64,000 nt of DNA from Cristatella mucedo (Eukaryota > Bryozoa > Phylactolaemata > Cristatellidae), in the NCBI GenBank assembly GCA_009760855.2, contig WPIO01000062.1:1214001-1278000 (forward strand), written 5' to 3'. The translations under genes and the position numbers were made by a program. Within the stretch, counting starts at the first letter, position 1; every line of letters begins with the position of its first letter. Below are positions 47,346 to 58,306 of this stretch, piece after piece. A model generated the notes under the pieces. The model was not told the origin of the DNA and made no database searches. It saw only the letters and a program-made list of their open reading frames with translations.

Positions 47346-47640
47346 CTTGACCGCCGCGACTCGGCCTTCTCATTAGACTGGAAAAAGAATGGCAAAGATT
47401 CGATGTGCCATATCGCCCAGCACTCAGTGAACCGTCGGAATACTGCCGACGTGAACTGCAATGACTTATCGGTTACCAATTCCACTGGGCTGCCGTAAAC
47501 GTGCAAAGTGAGCCTTTAGACAAAGAATGACAGAGGCCGACCTCTGATAAAGCCCGTGAAGCAGTCGACAGTAGTAATCAGACAGTGTCGACCATCACAA
47601 TCAAAGATGTCTGTGTATACCTTTTTTCCGCTCCACCGCC
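47345..47640 (-). pseudogene. Gypsy integrase core, broken
   Basis: DDE integrase that would join element DNA to the chromosome. Readable pieces are TDIFDCDGRHCLITTVDCFT (first catalytic Asp), PVELVTDKSLQFTS (second Asp) and a QSNEKAES block (Glu). A frameshift or stop lies between the first two blocks. There is no RT upstream, so the element has lost its centre. Confidence 0.6.
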
Positions 47641-47699
47641 CGTGCAGCATGGTAGGATTTTGGGACGCACCATAGGATCGGTGTACAACCTGGTAACAT

Positions 47700-48123
47700 C
47701 TAGGTCACCGAGGTCGTTCTCATCTCTAGTTGAGCAATCAAGAGGTCAGAGTGCACGGTTATCAGTCCCTTGGCTTGAATGGCCCTTTTGCCAAGCAAGC
47801 ACGTAAGGCCATCAGATACAATGATGAACGGCACGACAGTCGTGGTGTACCTGCCTTCGGGTTCGTCGCGGCAAGGTCGGCTGTCCCGACTGGAACCACA
47901 GAGCCACCGTACCCAAGATGCAAGGCATTGTACCCGTGATCTGATGTTTCCGGAAAAACCGCTGATTAATCGTGTAGACAGCAGCACCAGTGGCTAACTG
48001 GAAGCGTACTAACAAATTGTTGACTTCCATCAGAGCTGCAATGTGTGTGTTCTGACCATTTCTCCAACTGCAAACGTTTGTCCTCATCATTTGAAACAGC
48101 GTCGTCACCTCCCTCCTGCACAT
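47700..48123 (-). pseudogene. Gypsy protease region, frameshifted
   Basis: ATGAAVYTINQRFFRKH resembles a retroviral-type aspartic protease with the usual D-T-G changed to A-T-G, followed in another frame by VPFIIVSDGLTCLLG. The missing Asp and the frameshift make it inactive. Confidence 0.45.
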
Positions 48124-48816
48124 AGAGCAGTCTAGCCTGGCATTGTGGAGACCCTTGCACTAGTGGCAGCGGCATCCTTGAGCAGGGCGATGGGCTCGTC
48201 CTTGGGAGGGTGATGGGCTCGCAATGCTCGGTGTCTCCGACTGCAATTCTGACAGTCTGGCTCCTTCGGTTCAAGGGTAGCAGTATCAGGATATCAGGAT
48301 TTCATCAGGGCAGCGACCATCTCAATTTGGCTGGTAGGGCTTGAACGCTCGAAGCCTGACTGCTCATTTCACAGACCGTTTTGCGGGAGGTTTCGAAAGT
48401 GCTGCAAATATCAGTTGCCGCCTGAAGCGCTAGTAAAGATTCACGTAAAACAGTTCTTGCAACAGGCGCTCTATGCTGAAAACCACTTTGTCCCTGCTCA
48501 TGCAATTTGGGTCCTTAAAATTGCAGTTTCGCTTGTGAGCGTAGCACCGACATAAACCAGTCAAACGGCACAGCATACTGAATATTCCAGAACCAGTAGG
48601 TAACTTTGCAGTACCTCACTTTTCTTCGGAGTGCAATATGCTTGGATCTTTTTCAGAACCTTGCTTGAATCATTGCTGTCGAACTCTTTATCATACGCAA
48701 ACTATTCGGATAGCTCCAATACGACTAGGCCGGTGCAGTGAAGAACAATAGCCACGCGCATGGCTGCAAGTTCATTGCCACACCACTTGCGAGCATGTAG
48801 TTCACCAGCTGGTGGA

Positions 48817-49092
48817 TCCATATCAGAAAAGTGCAGCCGAGGTCTGGATCTAGTACATCTAACACTGTGGGGGCGAGGAAACTGAAAACCGCCGTCCACC
48901 ATGTGGTCTCTATCCTCGTATAAAAGAACCGTAGAACGTACGTAGACCAGGTAATCCATATCAAAAAAGTGCAGCCGAGGTCTGGATCTAGTACATCTAA
49001 CACTGTGGGGGCGAGGAAACTGAAAACCGCCGTCCACCATGTGGTCTCTATCCTCGTATAAAGGAACCGTAGAACATTCGTAGACCAGGTAA
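48817..49092. repeat. Tandem duplication, 2 x 138 bp
   Basis: Units 48817-48954 and 48955-49092 differ at only a few bases. 138 is a multiple of 3, and two minus-strand frames stay open through both units. It lies in the leader or gag part of the Gypsy element, just after the primer-binding site. Confidence 0.9.
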
Positions 49093-49153
49093 ATAGGCAA
49101 AATGCTCACCTCCTAACAGAAGAGTGTGGTAGTAACCTAAACTGCTGCCACCA

Positions 49154-49296
49154 TGATGATAGTATATAGTACGAGTGGGAACACAAGCATGGCAAGTTTA
49201 TTCATGTACGGCCGGTACCAGGAGCATCCAGTCTAATGGCCCTCTCCCAACCGGGAGTTACATAGCAATGGGAAGGGCATGTTGCATCTGTCAACA
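49154..49296 (-). repeat. Gypsy 5' LTR
   Basis: Paired with 46214-46360. Contains CATGAATAAACTTGCC (poly(A) signal context) on the minus strand and ends ATCATCA before the primer-binding site. Confidence 0.6.
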
Positions 49297-49499
49297 ACCA
49301 TGAAAGGCCTGTGACGGCACAAATGTTTTAAAGAGGAACTCCGAAAACTACTCCATCAACAAGTTTAGACTGCCAGAAACAGTTCGATATATCACAACAG
49401 TGAGAGGTGTGGTCTTTGAAGAGGATCTGATCGAAACAGGTTCAAATGATGGCCCATGCAACAAACCACGTCTTATAAAAAATACTCACGAACAACAAA

Positions 49500-50525
49500 G
49501 TAACCCTCGCAGTGCTGCGACTGATAAACCGATTGCTCGCCTTGCCGACATTCGATCCTGGATGTCGGCAAATTTCCTTAAACTAAACTACGATAAAACA
49601 GAACTGCTACTCATAGGACACCCCATGCATGTGGCCCGACTAGAAGGCTTTGCTCTCTTAATAAGTTATGCTATTGTGCAAATATCATCGTGTGCTCGGA
49701 ATTTAGGTTTCGTCTTCGACAGCTGCCTAAATTTTGAAAGACTCGTTAAGAGAACTGCTTCCACAGCTAGCCATCACGTTCGATCCCTATGTAAGATTAG
49801 GAACCATCTTCTAATGTGGCTTGCAAAGAATTTAACTAGCTCCTTGGTGGTTCTTTCTGTCTCGGTTAGATTATTGTAATTCCCTTTTGGCTGAGCTACC
49901 AAAACACTAGGCTAAACCAAACACTACCAAAACAAGCCACTAGGCCGGTGCAGCTGGCGATGAATATGGTTGGAAGGCTAATTTACAAATCCTCGATGTT
50001 TGAACATGCGTCTCTTTTGCTGAAAGAGCTTGGATGGATGCCGGTTGATCAAGGGATACAGAGTAAAAGTTCTTACGGTCACCCACAAGGCCCACCACGG
50101 CTTGGCCTGCTGAACTGCTGCATCAGTTTCAGCCTCCTCGTACCCTCAGGTTGAGTATAGACAATAAATTAGCTGTTCCATTTCTTGGAGACAGAAGCTT
50201 TTGCTCTGCAGGTTCTAGGCTGTGGAACTCACTCCCACAGTTCTTACGAAATGACATCTACTCTCCTGCTACCGACATATAGCACATCCTTTCCAGCTGT
50301 TCTGAGCTGCTACTTCCAAGCTACTCACTACCTCAATTGCTCTCTTGACTCAGCTATACTCCTCACTTTGTCTTAGTAGTGAGATGAAGTTTTTTGGCTA
50401 CCGAGTGTGTACCGAAAGCAACTTAGCCTGTAAATGTGTTATACAAAACTCTCTTTCGTAACACCCACATGGTCTGTGTGGCTTTGTGGGCTTACAGACA
50501 GAGACACGTCAGTGACACAAGCATG
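49500..50525 (+). mobile_element. L2-B LINE, RT C-terminal part and 3' end
   Basis: The first 380 bp are open (49400-49879) with [21 protein letters not shown] and RNLGFVFDSCLNFERLVKRT. Degraded RT C-terminal sequence and the 3' UTR follow (CACCCACATGGTCTGTGTGG). It retains sequence lacking from other copies. Confidence 0.82.
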
Positions 50526-50661
50526 CAAAATTGTACTGCTTGGCGGCTTCTAGTGAGTTCCCAAACAGCTTCGGCTTTTTCAAACGATAGTTTTTGACTG
50601 CACCATCAGGACACAACTAAGTAAGAAGTTTCGAGTGTGCCGAGTATCTTAAGTTACATAA

Positions 50662-50919
50662 ATAGATCTCGACGACTATGTTGGGCACTTCTTAAGCTCA
50701 GCTCACGATTCGAAACATTCAGCATTCTGTGCATTCAACGCCGACGTAGACAAGGCCTGGTTCGAGGCAATGCAAGAAATCGATAGCCAGCACGAGCAAG
50801 AAACCGGCCAACTACGTTTTCTGACAAAAAAGAAAACCATAGAGCTGCTACATAAGTCTTTGTCAATAGACGAGATGCCAAAATATGGTGATCTGAATGT
50901 GCTAAAAAGTTTCCATTGA
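50662..50919 (+). other. Unidentified open frame, 85 codons, no start codon
   Basis: The frame between stops reads IDLDDYVGHFLSSAHDSKHS, then CAFNADVDKAWFEAMQEIDS, ending NVLKSFH. It is rich in charged residues, with a helical look, unlike random intron. No homology is recognised and no splice sites were established. It could be an exon, a transposon protein fragment or chance. Confidence 0.25.
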
Positions 50920-50925
50920 GAATAT

Positions 50926-51394
50926 GGGAATTAAATTATATTTAGTTATTGGTCGGAAAACCGAGGGAGTTGACATAAGAAATGGTTAAAACAAATTATT
51001 TAATTTCTTTTTATCAGAAAAGGCTTTCAGCTGTTTTTCCTTACTACTTTGTCATCAATTTCATACACCGTTTCGAACTATGCCAGGCCCATGGATTTGC
51101 ATGCTCAAAATATCAAGCTTCAAACCCTCGATGATTGCTGAGAAAATTCCCATCATGGTTGTTGAGATACACTGTCAGTCAGTGAGTGAATACTTAGTGC
51201 ATCTGGTAATTACAAGTTTGCAGTGCTGAAATGATGCCGGCCAGCAGTCCATAGAACAGTGAAATGCTTGAGGTGGTATCTTGATCTCTAGGGTGCGTGG
51301 ATTTTTGGGTAAGCATCGTGTGTATGCCTACAAGAACCGTGCTTGCAGTAGCCAGAATATGCTGTGCTCCTGCTAGTTGCAGGATACTTGTGCT
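50926..51394. other. Intronic, no identifiable repeat
   Basis: Nothing supported. Confidence 0.35.
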
Positions 51395-51525
51395 TGCAGG
51401 TATTAGCACCGAAAGCCAATTAGGCTTTGAGTTTGCTATGGAAAACTCCCGTGCAACATTTCTGCTTGGTCGTTACGGCTTTGCGGAGTTACTGACGGAG
51501 ATGCACTGCATTATGTTGTGTATCA
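51395..51525 (+). mobile_element. L2-B 3' end fragment
   Basis: ACCGAAAGCCAATTAGGCTT, AAAACTCCCGTGCAACATTT, ACGGCTTTGCGGAGTTACTG, then a degraded TTACA tail. Confidence 0.6.
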
Positions 51526-51684
51526 AGTGCAGCAAGCTTAACAAAGACCTGTTGATTAAAGAGTGAAAAAGCTGAATCATATCATCCCCTTGTTCAAAGC
51601 TCACTACGTGTAAATCTTCTGGCAATCGACTTTGTTTTACAATAACTCATTCAGATAATTGTAAAAAAGATGCAATTAGTTTGC

Positions 51685-51795
51685 ATACCATCCTAAGAGA
51701 GCTTAATCCAGGCGCTTTACACATGCAGCAGAGCTCGAGATCACGACCTTGATCGCTAAAGGTGAGCACCTTATGCCTGTGCCTAACAATGACGG
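51685..51795 (-). mobile_element. SINE-A fragment
   Basis: TAAGAGAGCTTAATCCAGGC, GCTTTACACATGCAGCAGAG, box B CTCGAGATCACG and the box A side GAGCACCTTATGCC. It is diverged. Confidence 0.5.
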
Positions 51796-52138
51796 CTAAG
51801 CAATAAGTCTCATTACTTTGACATCTTAACAATAGCTAAAATTAAAAAACTCCCTAAATTACCCAACCACCAACCTGTGTCTATCAAGTTGCCCATTACA
51901 GACAAAAAAGTCTACTCTAGGCTACGTAAACTCTGACAGGGCACAGAAATTAGCTAAAAGACATCAGTGCCCGTTACTTCCCAGCACACCACTCATAGTG
52001 AAGGTTGGGGTTCTATAAGAATAATAATAATAATATTGCACTTGATAAAGTGCAAATACTCTACGGTTGGGGAAGTGGTTAGGTGCAGTGAGGACAACAA
52101 GAAAGACTCGCAGCAGCCATTTGCTTTTGACAGCAATT
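51796..52138. other. Intronic; contains an L2-A tail stub
   Basis: AATAATAATAATATTGCACT and GATAAAGTGCAAAT at about 52022-52058 are the end of an L2-A tail (minus). The rest is unidentified. Confidence 0.45.
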
Positions 52139-52239
52139 GTTGGCACAAGGCTATACACATAAGCTGACTGACTAGGAGTTTGGGGGATGACTGACCTGAC
52201 TACCACTCTAAATCAACTAGCAGAATCCTTCAGAAAGGC
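52139..52239. repeat. 101-bp duplicated segment, copy 1
   Basis: 99 of 101 bases are identical to 54967-55067, in the same orientation. It starts GTTGGCACAAGGC, and 52237-52250 (GGCCATGTGCCAAC) is nearly its inverted complement. A small inverted-repeat element is therefore possible for this copy. Confidence 0.85.
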
Positions 52240-52250
52240 CATGTGCCAAC

Positions 52251-53684
52251 CGCTGTTGTCAACAGTGAAGGCCAAGCTACCGGGCTAGTGCATTCATTGA
52301 GTCTATAAAAGCGAAGCAGCTGTGCAACTAGAACAGCAGCAGTGAAAATCTGCAGGATTATGTCGTTTCGAGTATCTCATCAGCCTGCGTCCTCAAACTG
52401 GTCGAAGCTGCACTCGGCAATGCTTAAACAACGAGCGAGCAAAGGAGCAAGCTATTCACGGCACTCATGGAATTACATTAGTCAGGCAACAAGACTTGCT
52501 AACGGATGCAACAGATAAATGTGGCTAGATAGATGCCTTAAATAAGGCTAGCGTGGCCGTGCATTGGGATATCCTAACACACGAAAGGAAAGACAGAGAC
52601 TAGATGACGCATAGCAGGTCAAAACCAACACAGACTACCACAGTGGTAAATCAGATAACGCTCTAGTCACTCAGCAGTTTTGATAGTAGCCATTTTGTTA
52701 ATAATAATAATATATCTTATTAGCATTAATATGTTTTATATATTATTATTATATTTAATATATTTGCAATATATTTGAGCCTTATTAGCATTAATAATAT
52801 AGCTTATTAGCTATATTATTAGATATTTAGCAGTTTTGATATTAGCTATTGATATTTTTTTATATTATTGTTTAAATATTATTTTTTTATATTTGATAGC
52901 AGACGACTCTCTTAGCTGTACCAACAATCGGATGGCACACAGGTATGCACAGGATAACCTGACGGTATGCACAGGAAGCAAAGAAAGACCACCAGGTGGC
53001 AGCAGCAGCCTCGCGAGGCCAGCCCAGGAGAACACGAGCCGAGCTAGCAGGGCTAACGTGCAAGTCGCCATCTTCGCATTCGACGAATGACACAGCAGGA
53101 CGTCAAGAACAAGGCACACAAGCAAACAAGGAAGTGCTAGAGATGACCCGTACAAGAATGCTCGAACAAGCACACCGGCGCCATTTAGAAAATCTACCCC
53201 CCCCCCTCAAGTGCTTCTCACAAATTACTTGGCTAATGCTACTGCCACAGGAAGGAATGGTAGGTGCTGATGCACAACCGAAAGCAATATACAACACTGC
53301 GGTATATATGGGCAGGCAACCGGGCAAGGCCCATAACAAATAAACTATCAGTAGCAAGCACCTAATTCAAGAAGCCAGACACGATATTGCAAGACATTCG
53401 AGCTCAATAATGTTAAAATTTTGCTAACAGGCCTCGAATTCCAATGGTCAGTGACCGAAATATTAGGCAACTCTTCACGGGGATATCAAGACAGCGGCAG
53501 CTGCTGCCGCTACACCTGCACGACTAGCTGTTGCTGATATCTCTGCTGCATCTCCCACAGTTCAGAAGCAGCTGCTGCACTCCTAGTCATTCCTCGAGAT
53601 GGACTCACGTGGAATGCTTCTTTACCCATCAGAATAGCGCCACCTATCAAACTGACGAAACCTGCAGCAGCCACGAACAGGTCA
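52251..53684. other. Intronic, AT-rich part and unidentified sequence
   Basis: 52690-52900 is a strongly AT-rich low-complexity tract (TATTA and ATTAT words). Further right there is a C9 run near 53199. No gene was recognised. Confidence 0.45.
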
Positions 53685-53813
53685 TGAATTATTTGGCTCA
53701 GTAGTTAAGGTGCTCGCGCCAACCTAGGTCTGGCCAAGGTCGTGGGCTCGAGCCCCGTGGCACATGTGACACGCCTGAATAGAGATTTAAGTTCTCTTAG
53801 GGTGCTTTACTAA

Positions 53814-53815
<2 letters not shown>
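53685..53815 (+). mobile_element. SINE-A
   Basis: Box A ATTTGGCTCAGTAGTTAAGG, box B GGGCTCGAGCCCCG, CACGCCTGAATAGAGATTTA and AGTTCTCTTAGGGTGCTTTA. It is followed directly by (TA)n. Confidence 0.78.

Positions 53816-53845
<30 letters not shown>
53816..53845. repeat. (TA)n microsatellite at a SINE-A tail
   Basis: About 28 bp of TA at the SINE-A 3' end, as at 40604-40651. Confidence 0.95.
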
Positions 53846-53848
<3 letters not shown>

Positions 53849-54418
53849 GGGTGTCACCTGCCAACTGCACAAGCTGGAGAAGCAGCAAAATTATAAATTC
53901 CTACGACTTCAGCAGCAAGTGCCTCTATTGATTTCATAGTATTCCCTCCTGACAGGTCTTCGAGCTTTTTTGAGTGCCAATTCAGTTATCAACAAAGACA
54001 TACAGGTTGCAGCTATATGTAACTGGCTTTTTTTGGACCATAAAGATGGTAAGATGTTCATTGTCCAGGAAGATCCCCTGCATACAGTCGGTGTACCTGC
54101 TCCATTGTAAGCCGCATGCCCCACTGCTTATCTAAGCCTGATCAATAGTACCTAGCTGGACGCCAAGACGATTGGAATACCACTGTGGTTCGAGCTTGTA
54201 TGTGGTACGAGAAAGTATGAAGCCCCTCCACACTCGTTCGAGATAGGTTCTCAAAAAGAAAAAAACTCGAAAAAGGCAGGTTTGTCTGTACCCAGCTCCA
54301 AGATGCAGGGCTCCGACGACGGACGTGCTCATTCACTGCAGCCGAACCGCCGTGCAGAGCTTGCTCCTCGGCGAGAGGAACTCTGCGATTCTTGTCTGCA
54401 GCTTGTGTACGCACTTAC
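53846..54418 (-). other. SLC25A10 intron 1, 5' end
   Basis: Begins on the minus strand with the donor GTAAGT at 54418-54413. No repeat was recognised. Confidence 0.5.
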
Positions 54419-54572
54419 TTAGAAAGCCGACCTTGGATTCTTGCTGAGTTTGCAGATGCACCTTCAGCAGGTCCAGTGGGTGAGTGCCACAGGCTGCCAA
54501 GGCGCTGGCAACGCCACCAAAGTACCATTTGCCTACTCGCTTGGTCCTGGCCGTCGACTCAGCAGCAGCCAT
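54419..54572 (-). CDS. SLC25A10: SLC25A10 exon 1: mitochondrial dicarboxylate carrier, start
   Basis: The carrier of the mitochondrial inner membrane exchanges malate or succinate for phosphate, sulphate or thiosulphate. Exon 1 encodes residues 1-51: ATG at 54572, a short basic N-terminus, KWYFGGVASALAACGTHP and the first signature motif PLDLLK (residues 32-37) followed by VHLQTQQ, which is diagnostic for the dicarboxylate carrier. The donor TTTCTAA|GTAAGT is perfect and leaves phase 1. The joined exons 1-4 give 882 bp, 293 residues and six transmembrane helices with three PxDxxK-type motifs (the second is PADMIN). The family is usually about 285-290 residues. There are only four coding exons, fewer than in vertebrates. 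No lesion was seen. Misassignment to a sister carrier is unlikely. Confidence 0.94.
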
Positions 54573-54966
54573 GATGCGTCCTTGGCTCCTGCAACAGATG
54601 AACAGTGCCACATCTGAGCACTGTCTGAATCACCTTCAGCTCAACGCACGTGAGCTCGTGCAGTTAAGGCGCGACTTGCCCAGGCCTGGGCTTCTCTTAA
54701 CGACATGCTTTGTTGCTGCCATACAAATGCTTGATGACGTAAATAACGGCAGCTTAGGCTAGCGGGTCACGAAGCCGACAGGGCATTCCCATCCTGTAGC
54801 CAGACTATGGCCGGCGCACGCGTACGAAGAGTGACACGCTTCACCAGAATGAAATCTATTCTAGTTTAGTCGGTGCAATAGTAGTTTAAGCACGCTGGGC
54901 ATGTGCGACTAGGTGCGTCAGAGCTGTTCGTGCAACGAAAGCCCCAACTTCCAAAGCTCAGATCCC
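54573..54966 (-). promoter_or_regulatory. Probable 5' UTR/promoter side of SLC25A10
   Basis: Immediately upstream of the start codon. No TATA box or clear initiator was identified. A further non-coding 5' exon may exist. Confidence 0.3.
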
Positions 54967-55067
54967 GTTGGCACAAGGCTATACACATAAGCTGACTGAC
55001 GAGGAGTTTGGGGGATGACTGACCTGACTACCACTCTAAATCAACTAGAAGAATCCTTCAGAAAGGC
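54967..55067. repeat. 101-bp duplicated segment, copy 2
   Basis: 99 of 101 bases match 52139-52239. The inverted complement seen at the right of copy 1 is absent here. Confidence 0.85.
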
Positions 55068-57280
55068 GTTACGCGTTACCTGCAATCGCACGTGCATTGA
55101 GCGACCGTGGAGCAAACGTACACCAGCAAGCGGTGACGTGTATTAGCCTACGATCAAAAGCTGGACAGTGTTTGGCAATGTGGTCAGACTCAGGTAAAAC
55201 GAATAGTCATGGCACACCAGGCCACTGCATCCATCCAGCAGAGAACAGTGTCAACCTTCTTCTGTGAATCACTGGCCACGCCACGCAGCAGAACTGATTT
55301 CGCTTGGACTATTCGAGGGTGCTTAGAGCAGAACGTTCGGCGGTCAACAAGCAAGCCGAAGGCCCGGCGTCAGTCACGCGGTAGATACGATCGATGTTCA
55401 GATCAGATCATCGTTCAACACCTAGCAGGTACAGGCCATACACTAACACAAGCCTACCTTCCACCTGCACAACCTACCCACAAGCCTTCACCAGCACATC
55501 ACTTAAAAGACTATACGCGCCTTACGATAACTACGCTATTACCTGGAGACAGCTGCCGATCTCTACGTGCCGCCGGTATTGCGGGACCGGATACAGGATG
55601 TCCCAGTTGACCTTCTCTCTAATTGTTGATTGGTGCGCTCGGTGAGCGACCTAGGCCTATGACCTTGGTCCAAGGCCATAGTTTGCCCGGTTTTACCTGT
55701 GCCCAGGTAAGCTTTCATATCATATTGGAAAGTACCCAGATTACTCATATAAATTGACCGTGATATAACAAGATAGGCATGCATATCACCTTCGAAAATA
55801 CAGCGTGTTCTTGCAGAAAGCATCTTAATATGGGTGTAGATACACCGGAAACATTGGCTCAATACAAACCTGACGCCCCCCCCCGCCTTGCCTAGTGGCA
55901 AGAACGCAATGCGCTGCTTCGCCAAGAAGCAAGAACGGAATCCGCTGCTTTAAGGGCGCTGAGATCTTATCTGTAATTCATCTTTTTGGGCCCAGTGTGT
56001 TATGCCCAGAGAGCGATTATCATTAGGAGTGGAAAAGCCGTACAGCTACTGGTGTAACAGATTTTTGTTCGTGCATATTATGTGTTATTTTTTAATTTCT
56101 CGTAGATCAGAAGCATAGAAAATGGCCATTATTCCCTAAAAACTTGTTGTGACTAGGACAGCGATTAACTTGAAATTAACCAACTTCGGGTGCGAAATCG
56201 GATAAATGCACTCCTCGTTATTCACATTTAGTAGAAAGAATAGCAAATGAATCACAATGAATATGTATTTACTCTTGGGTCGTGCATCTACTCTGAGAGA
56301 GCAAGCTCTTTCTGATCACTTACTTTACTGTTTCTGGAAAAGAAGGGTGTCAATTGCTTGGTGATAATATGCACAGTTTCAGAACGCAGTAACAGCCAAG
56401 AAGGCCGGGGGGGGGGGGTCAGTTGACCCCCCCCCCCCCCAGTCTGAACAGGAGCAGCTCTCAACGGCGGTTTCGCTAGAGGACTTTGCCTCAGTGGATT
56501 TTAATTAGGGTACCTGGAGCAACATGGGTCGCGGATCTAGCCAGAAAGATTCACAGGGAACCATTAGTAAAGTCGGCGCGAGCGTTGTGATTACTCCGAC
56601 AGCAAGACCTACTCAGGCCAAAAAAATAACCTGGGGCTACCACACTGACAGACGATGCGGTTTGAAGAGTCGGCCGACTAGTAGGCTAAATTAACCTAGA
56701 TGCTTGGCTGGTAGACGAGCGAAAGAATGCGGTTAGCCGAGGGTTTTTAAGAGACGTAAAAAGATGAATGAAACTCAGAATGCCCACCAAGAGTTGGGTC
56801 CGAGAGAATAGCAACCGGACCATTAGAGTTCAGACGAGAGGTAGAATGAAAACAAGACCCCTTGAAGAGTTCGGGGATGCGACCTCCATAGCTCAAGCGA
56901 GAAACGTCGCTTCGAGAAAATTGAAGACTAAACCCTGCGGCGACAAACAGCAGAGTGTAACTTAAACTGAGCTGCCGTCTCCCGGCGGCTACTCTCCGAA
57001 CCGCTCGTGTTTTGTTGTGTCGTAGCGGCCAGCCTTCAAGATCGGGGCCGTCCCTGGCGATAGAAAGAATACGGGAACAATCATTGTATATGGATTGCGG
57101 CAGTTCGTTTGGTTTAAACCGGTTTAAGCCGGTTCGAGCCGCGAAAAGCGCTTGCACGTTTGCCCGTAACCCGTAACAACCGGCCCACAATAAACGGTCC
57201 CTTTTGGGCGCCCAGCGCGTTGGCCGGGTTTGTTATGCACGTTCACTGAAAGTAACCAACTTCATTATGGATGGGCAGAT
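55068..57280. other. Intergenic, no identifiable gene
   Basis: Holds the G12/C14 palindrome (56407-56440, listed separately) and a C9 run near 55875. Open frames of 120-147 codons show no domain. Near 57120 a GGTTTAAACCGGTTTAAGCC-type word is locally repeated. Confidence 0.4.
56407..56440. repeat. Poly-G/poly-C palindrome
   Basis: G12 (56407-56418), TCAGTTGA, then C14 (56427-56440). The G run and TCA pair with TGA and the C run in a 15-bp stem with a 2-nt loop. Each strand also has a long G run. Confidence 0.95.
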
Positions 57281-57367
57281 AATAATAATATTATTATAAT
57301 AATAATACACTTGATACAGCTCCCCCAGAGAACTCGATCTCTTTCTAGGCGCTTTACAAACGTTTGC
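57281..57367 (-). mobile_element. L2-A 3' tail
   Basis: ATAATAATACACTTGATACA, GCTCCCCCAGAGAACTCGAT, CTCTTTCTAGGCGCTTTACA. Tail only. Confidence 0.7.
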
Positions 57368-57788
57368 CCTAGTCTAATGTTTCTGACACCGTTCGTCACA
57401 TCATCCACTTCCAGCCACGAACTAGCCATCATCAGCGCCAGCGTGACAACGCCAACGCGACGCAGATGATTTGTTCAAAGCGGGATTCTATCGCTCTTTT
57501 CGAAATCCTCGGCTGAAGATAATGCTCCTGCTGTGAATATTGCATCGGCACTACTCCAACGGCGATCTGAAGGAACTGCATCGGCACAGCAAGATGTTGA
57601 ACTGCATCAAGATTCATTGCCTGCATCGGCACGGCCCTGGTCGAATCGATAGCCGGGCTCTGGCTCCGCTATCCACCGGGGGGGGGGGCGCGCGCGCGGC
57701 ACTCGACATCGAGCGAATATCCAGTTCGAGATCAGCCATTCCGACTTACGACCTCAGCGGCCTCCACGGCCCTTATCGCGGCAAAAAT
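57368..57788. other. No identifiable gene
   Basis: Contains G11 followed by alternating CG near 57680-57697 and a repeated TGCATCGGCAC word at 57540-57635. Confidence 0.4.
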
Positions 57789-57870
57789 ATTAGCTGATTT
57801 AGAAGCCTCATTTGTACAGAGACAGATGAGCCTTAACAGCTATCACCACCTATCGTAGCTAGCAATGTGA
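57789..57870 (-). mobile_element. SINE-B fragment
   Basis: TTAGCTGATTTAGAAGCCTC, GAGCCTTAACAGCTATCACC. The body end only; the last host repeat before the virus-like block. Confidence 0.6.
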
Positions 57871-58159
57871 AATCCGCTGCTCGTAATTATTTCAGAGCCA
57901 GTGCTTTCCACCACCACGTGCTTCGGACGGCGGCATATACTTAAGCCAGAAATTTGAAAAATGCATACGTCGCCTGCTGTGCGACAGTGTATCCGGCGGC
58001 GGCTGATTTAGTGGGAGTCTCACGGAGACACAGCTGGCGCTCGTTCGCGGCTATGAGACTCTACTCTATTCCTCCCAACGGGTGCATATTCGGAAGCCTA
58101 ATCAATCGCAAAGCCAACACGAAATATAATCTGTATTAATGGCCCGACGCTTCGCTGCT

Positions 58160-58306
58160 TCAATCGCTTAACTGTCGCCTAACTATTGGCCACAGGTGAG
58201 GCATGATGATAGGAATATTACCTTTTACGACATCGTCTAATTTTTCGCCAACCTCGGTTCCACCATCGGTTGTCAAAAAATTACCCGATATCGCAAAAGG
58301 AAACAT
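58160..58306 (-). other. Short open frame at the virus-host boundary
   Basis: The 48-codon frame MFPFAISGNFLTTDGGTEVG... reads like coding sequence for its first 36 residues, then runs into host-like sequence near 58200. It may be the remnant of a viral gene cut at the integration end. No family is recognised. Confidence 0.3.

Larger units (their letters stand above)
46214..49296 (-). mobile_element. Defective Ty3/Gypsy LTR retrotransposon
   Basis: Two LTR-like repeats in the same orientation flank it: 49154-49296 (143 bp, 5') and 46214-46360 (147 bp, 3'). Both begin TGTTG.CAGATG and end in CA. The 5' LTR is followed by a primer-binding-site candidate TGGTGGCAGCAG (49142-49153). The 3' LTR is preceded by a purine-rich AAAGGTGGA. 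The interior holds a protease-like VRFQLATGAAV (about 48020) and an integrase core (about 47345-47640). RT and RNase H appear deleted. L2-B is nested at 46745-47345. LTR divergence is high, so it is old. Confidence 0.6.

Noticed and set aside
55209-57190. Frames of 120-147 residues as possible host genes
   Set aside because: No splice signals, hydrophobic pattern or domain; composition not distinct from flanks.
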